The notes under the pieces: generated by a model
Database searches by the model: none
Told to the model about the DNA's origin: nothing
The model's input: the letters and a program-made list of their open reading frames with translations, nothing else
Part shown: positions 6,612 through 7,635 of the stretch, one piece after another
Layout of the letters: each line of letters opens with the position of its first letter
Position numbering within the stretch: position 1 is the stretch's first letter
NCBI GenBank assembly: GCA_902766345.1
Contig: CACXDK010000383.1
Coordinates: 1-7,635, forward strand
Length of the DNA stretch: 7,635 bases
Direction of reading: 5' to 3'
From: an uncultured Spirochaetaceae bacterium
Lineage (GTDB): Bacteria > Spirochaetota > Spirochaetia > Treponematales > Treponemataceae
Program-made: the position numbers and the translations under genes

Positions 6612-6803
6612 GGTAGTGGTGTACCGTGCTCCTATTCGCAGTCATGGGGAAATGTCCCCATGCTGCATTATGGCGTACGGCGGTCGGTTTTGGTTAATCT
6701 TAAACCCGAAGTAAGTGGCTGCCGCATTGCAACGTCTTCTTCACCAGTTGTTAGAACCTTCCGCCGGCTCTCTGATTCCGTCGAATCAGAGTACCACTTT
6801 TTC
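6612..6803 (-). ncRNA. Putative IS110 bridge (seeker) RNA
   Basis: Read on the minus strand in 5' to 3' order. First comes a hairpin of nine perfect pairs (6791-6783 with 6778-6770). Next is a stem (6766-6761 with 6683-6678) enclosing an internal loop capped by a smaller stem (6742-6708); this fits the target-binding loop. Its 5' side holds CTAACAACT (6754-6746) and its 3' side GGTTTAAGAT (6706-6697). Last is a GTAC/GTAC stem (6678-6675 with 6624-6621) enclosing a second loop capped by a strong hairpin (6666-6638); this fits the donor-binding loop, with GCCAT (6674-6670) and AGGAG (6633-6629). The order and the size near 190 nt agree with the IS621 bridge RNA. Ends are estimates; pairing was done by eye. 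Confidence 0.7.
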
Positions 6804-6810
6804 CCAGACA

Positions 6811-6819
6811 TTTATATCA
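6811..6819 (-). promoter_or_regulatory. Candidate extended -10 promoter for the IS non-coding RNA
   Basis: On the minus strand TGATATAAA gives a TGn element followed by TATAAA, placing transcription start near 6803, about a dozen bases before the 5' hairpin. No good -35 box is seen in the inserted state. In the circular IS form, the opposite IS end would lie directly upstream and could supply one, as is known for IS621. Confidence 0.4.
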
Positions 6820-6825
6820 TGCCAT

Positions 6826-6878
6826 CTTAAACCGCAAACCGGCTTGACAGGTTTGTCGGCTTTGAAGCTTTGTTATAC
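6826..6878 (-). repeat. attC site 5, interrupted by the IS
   Basis: On the minus strand R'' reads GTATAACAAAG, then the left arm CTT-C-AAA-G-CCG-A-CAAACC (6867-6850), a nine-base loop, and the right arm GGTTTG-CGG-TTT-AAG (6840-6826). Pairing is perfect over 15 bp apart from three extrahelical bases C, G and A (6864, 6860, 6856), the classical asymmetry of attC. The R' box that should follow is replaced by IS sequence; its remnant is probably GCATGG at 5464-5469. Confidence 0.88.
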
Positions 6879-6885
6879 GATATTT

Positions 6886-7107
6886 CTATCGTACAACAAT
6901 TTTCTCCATATCTATTTCTACAGATTTTATAAATCTGTTTTTTACAACTTATTATTTTTCAGAAACTTTTTCCACCTTTTGGAAATCTTCTGTTTTTATA
7001 TTTTCAAGCGGCGTAAAGCCGCGTACCACCGCTTCTTCGTCCTGGCTCGAAAATATATTTTTAATTTTATAATCGAACTTGACTCGATTATAAAATATTC
7101 TAATTAT
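6886..7107 (-). pseudogene. Possible degraded reading frame ending at attC site 5
   Basis: One minus frame is open from 7107 to 6955 (51 codons, containing FSSQDEEAVVRGFTPLENIK and a Lys/Glu-rich end), then has two TAA codons (6954-6949), then stays open for another 20 codons (ending FIKSVEIDMEKIVVR) to a TAG at 6888-6886, just eight bases before the attC box. The residue choice looks protein-like and the final stop lies where cassette genes normally end. There is no ATG and no ribosome binding site, and an upstream TAA at 7110-7108. It may be the decayed tail of a cassette gene or chance; several inverted repeats overlap it. No homolog is recognised. Confidence 0.35.
7064..7096. repeat. 13-bp perfect inverted repeat after the 136-residue gene
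   Basis: Arms 7064-7076 (attttataatcga) and 7084-7096 are perfect complements around a seven-base loop. It starts 21 bases after the stop of the gene at 7118 and is followed on the minus strand by an A/T-rich run. It may act as a weak transcription terminator or RNA-stabilising hairpin, but the stem is AT-rich and there is no clean U-tract. Confidence 0.6.
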
Positions 7108-7117
7108 TTACAATTGT

Positions 7118-7528
7118 TTATATATCTTTTATTCTTATTCTCAAGTAATTAATATTTGCATATCTTTTTACATAAATTGAAATTTGTTTATTGTTAACAC
7201 TGTCTTGCCAAGCATAGACACTTCCAAGCTGATCAACAAAATCGTATCTATCATTCATAGTATTCTTTAATTTATTGATATTTACAAATAATCCAATTGC
7301 AGTATCGTTAGTTATTTTTTCATACCCATATGGTACTTTTATTTCAAAATCATCAATAATAATTTTTTCGTTATCAGGTATGAAACCTTTTAATAAATTT
7401 AGTACGACAATTTTGCCGTTGAAGATATTTAAGAAATCGTTCTTTTTAAAATTAATTTCTAAAAGACAAAAAGAACTTACAATAAAAAGAAAAACTACAG
7501 AAATAAAAATAAATTTTTTCTTTTTCAT
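7118..7528 (-). CDS. Unknown membrane-anchored or secreted protein, 136 residues
   Basis: The N-terminus has four lysines followed by a hydrophobic segment (residues about 6-24, FIFISVVFLFIVSSFCLLEI), so it is either an uncleaved anchor or a signal peptide; Cys21 is a poor lipobox. The remaining 110 residues are soluble, with IIIDDFEIKVPYGYEKI and a C-terminal strand-rich part (VYAWQDSVNNKQISIYVKRY). I do not recognise the family; small treponemal cassette proteins of this layout are usually of unknown function. GAGGA lies four bases before the ATG at 7528. It is the first gene after the attC at 7566-7627. A stretch without an intact gene of about 230 bases separates its stop from its own attC, unusually long for a cassette. 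Confidence 0.8.
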   Translation of the reverse strand: MKKKKFIFISVVFLFIVSSFCLLEINFKKNDFLNIFNGKIVVLNLLKGFIPDNEKIIIDDFEIKVPYGYEKITNDTAIGLFVNINKLKNTMNDRYDFVDQLGSVYAWQDSVNNKQISIYVKRYANINYLRIRIKDI

Positions 7529-7565
7529 TTATTCCTCAAAAAAGGGCAGGCCAGTGTGCCTGTCG

Positions 7566-7627
7566 TCATAACAATTGGTTGTACCGCAGCGGGCTCGACC
7601 CGCTGTCGGCTACGAACCTTTGTTAGG
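7566..7627 (-). repeat. attC site 6, well formed
   Basis: On the minus strand it runs from CCTAACAAAGG to CCAATTGTTATGA. Between the boxes, GGTT-GTA-CCG-CAGCGGG pairs perfectly with CCCGCTGCGGTACAACC, with three extrahelical bases C, G and A in the left arm (7614, 7610, 7606) and a five-base loop. R''/R' boxes TAACAA and TTGTTA are complementary, separated from the inner stem by unpaired A/AA spacers. This is textbook attC structure and belongs to the cassette beyond the right edge. The asymmetry places the attC top strand on the minus strand, the same as the genes. Confidence 0.92.
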
Positions 7628-7635
7628 TTTTGTTA

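Larger units (their letters stand above)
5472..6825 (-). mobile_element. IS110-family insertion sequence inserted in an attC site
   Basis: About 1354 bp: a short 3' end (20 bp after the recombinase stop), the recombinase gene, and a roughly 255-bp non-coding 5' end. The ends are placed by a CT dinucleotide at both borders (5472-5473 and 6826-6827), the core dinucleotide I know from IS621. On the high-coordinate side the sequence switches exactly there from IS to the mirrored arm of an attC (CTTAAACCGCAAACC). On the low side the flank GCATGGAA resembles the missing R' box (expected GCATAACAA). IS110-family elements have no target duplication beyond the core, as seen. IS1111-attC elements of proteobacteria are the known precedent for attC targeting. 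End positions may be off by a few bases. Confidence 0.75.

Noticed and set aside
6612..6803. Bridge RNA transcribed from the plus strand
   Set aside because: The order hairpin, target loop, donor loop and the placement of the CT core at the inner ends of the guides fit only the minus-strand reading.
6920..6943. Terminator on the plus strand (8-bp hairpin followed by six T)
   Set aside because: No plus-strand gene precedes it; kept only as an inverted repeat.
6591..7152. Two overlapping plus-strand open frames
   Set aside because: They run over the IS non-coding RNA, attC and inverted repeats; the translations are low-complexity and not protein-like, and no other gene is on the plus strand.
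7275..7571. Plus-strand open frame opposite the 136-residue gene
   Set aside because: Runs into attC and has phenylalanine/lysine-rich shadow composition.
1..7635. CRISPR array
   Set aside because: The repeated elements are attC sites spaced by whole genes; no short regularly spaced direct repeats are present.

Overview
The window reads as a stretch of an integron gene-cassette array from a low-GC spirochaete, most likely Treponema. I infer this from AT-rich genes with loose lipoprotein signals, an NADase-type glycan-binding domain protein of a kind I know from treponemes, and chromosomal integrons being known in Treponema denticola. All genes I accept lie on the minus strand and are mostly separated by attC or attC-like sites. 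The integrase gene and attI are outside the window.

Reading in the direction of transcription (high to low coordinates): a well-formed attC (7566-7627) precedes a cassette with a membrane-anchored protein (7118-7528) and a degraded or non-coding stretch rich in inverted repeats (6886-7107). That cassette's own attC (6826-6878) is cut by an IS110-family insertion sequence (about 5472-6825). Beyond the IS comes a cassette with an unknown 119-residue protein and a DinJ-YafQ toxin-antitoxin pair. Then follow single-gene cassettes: a secreted NADase-type glycan-binding domain protein, a secreted protein with a related C-terminal motif, and a lipoprotein with a bacterial SH3 domain. Last are a TraX-family membrane protein and the start of a further gene that leaves the window.

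The most interesting object is the IS. Its roughly 190-nt non-coding end, upstream of the recombinase, folds on paper into a 5' hairpin followed by two stem-enclosed internal loops, which is the layout of an IS110 bridge (seeker) RNA. The first loop carries one arm matching the attC R' box (CTAACAA plus core CT) and one arm matching the flank the IS actually sits in (CTTAAACC). The second loop carries short matches to the two IS ends (GCCAT and CTCCT). This gives a sequence-level model for an RNA-guided IS that targets integron attC sites in a spirochaete.

The array genes are cargo rather than a pathway: surface or secreted proteins, a stabilising toxin-antitoxin unit and a conjugation-type membrane protein. 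Where transcription starts is mostly unclear. I see candidate promoters before the toxin-antitoxin pair, at the outer end of the IS and inside the attC before traX.
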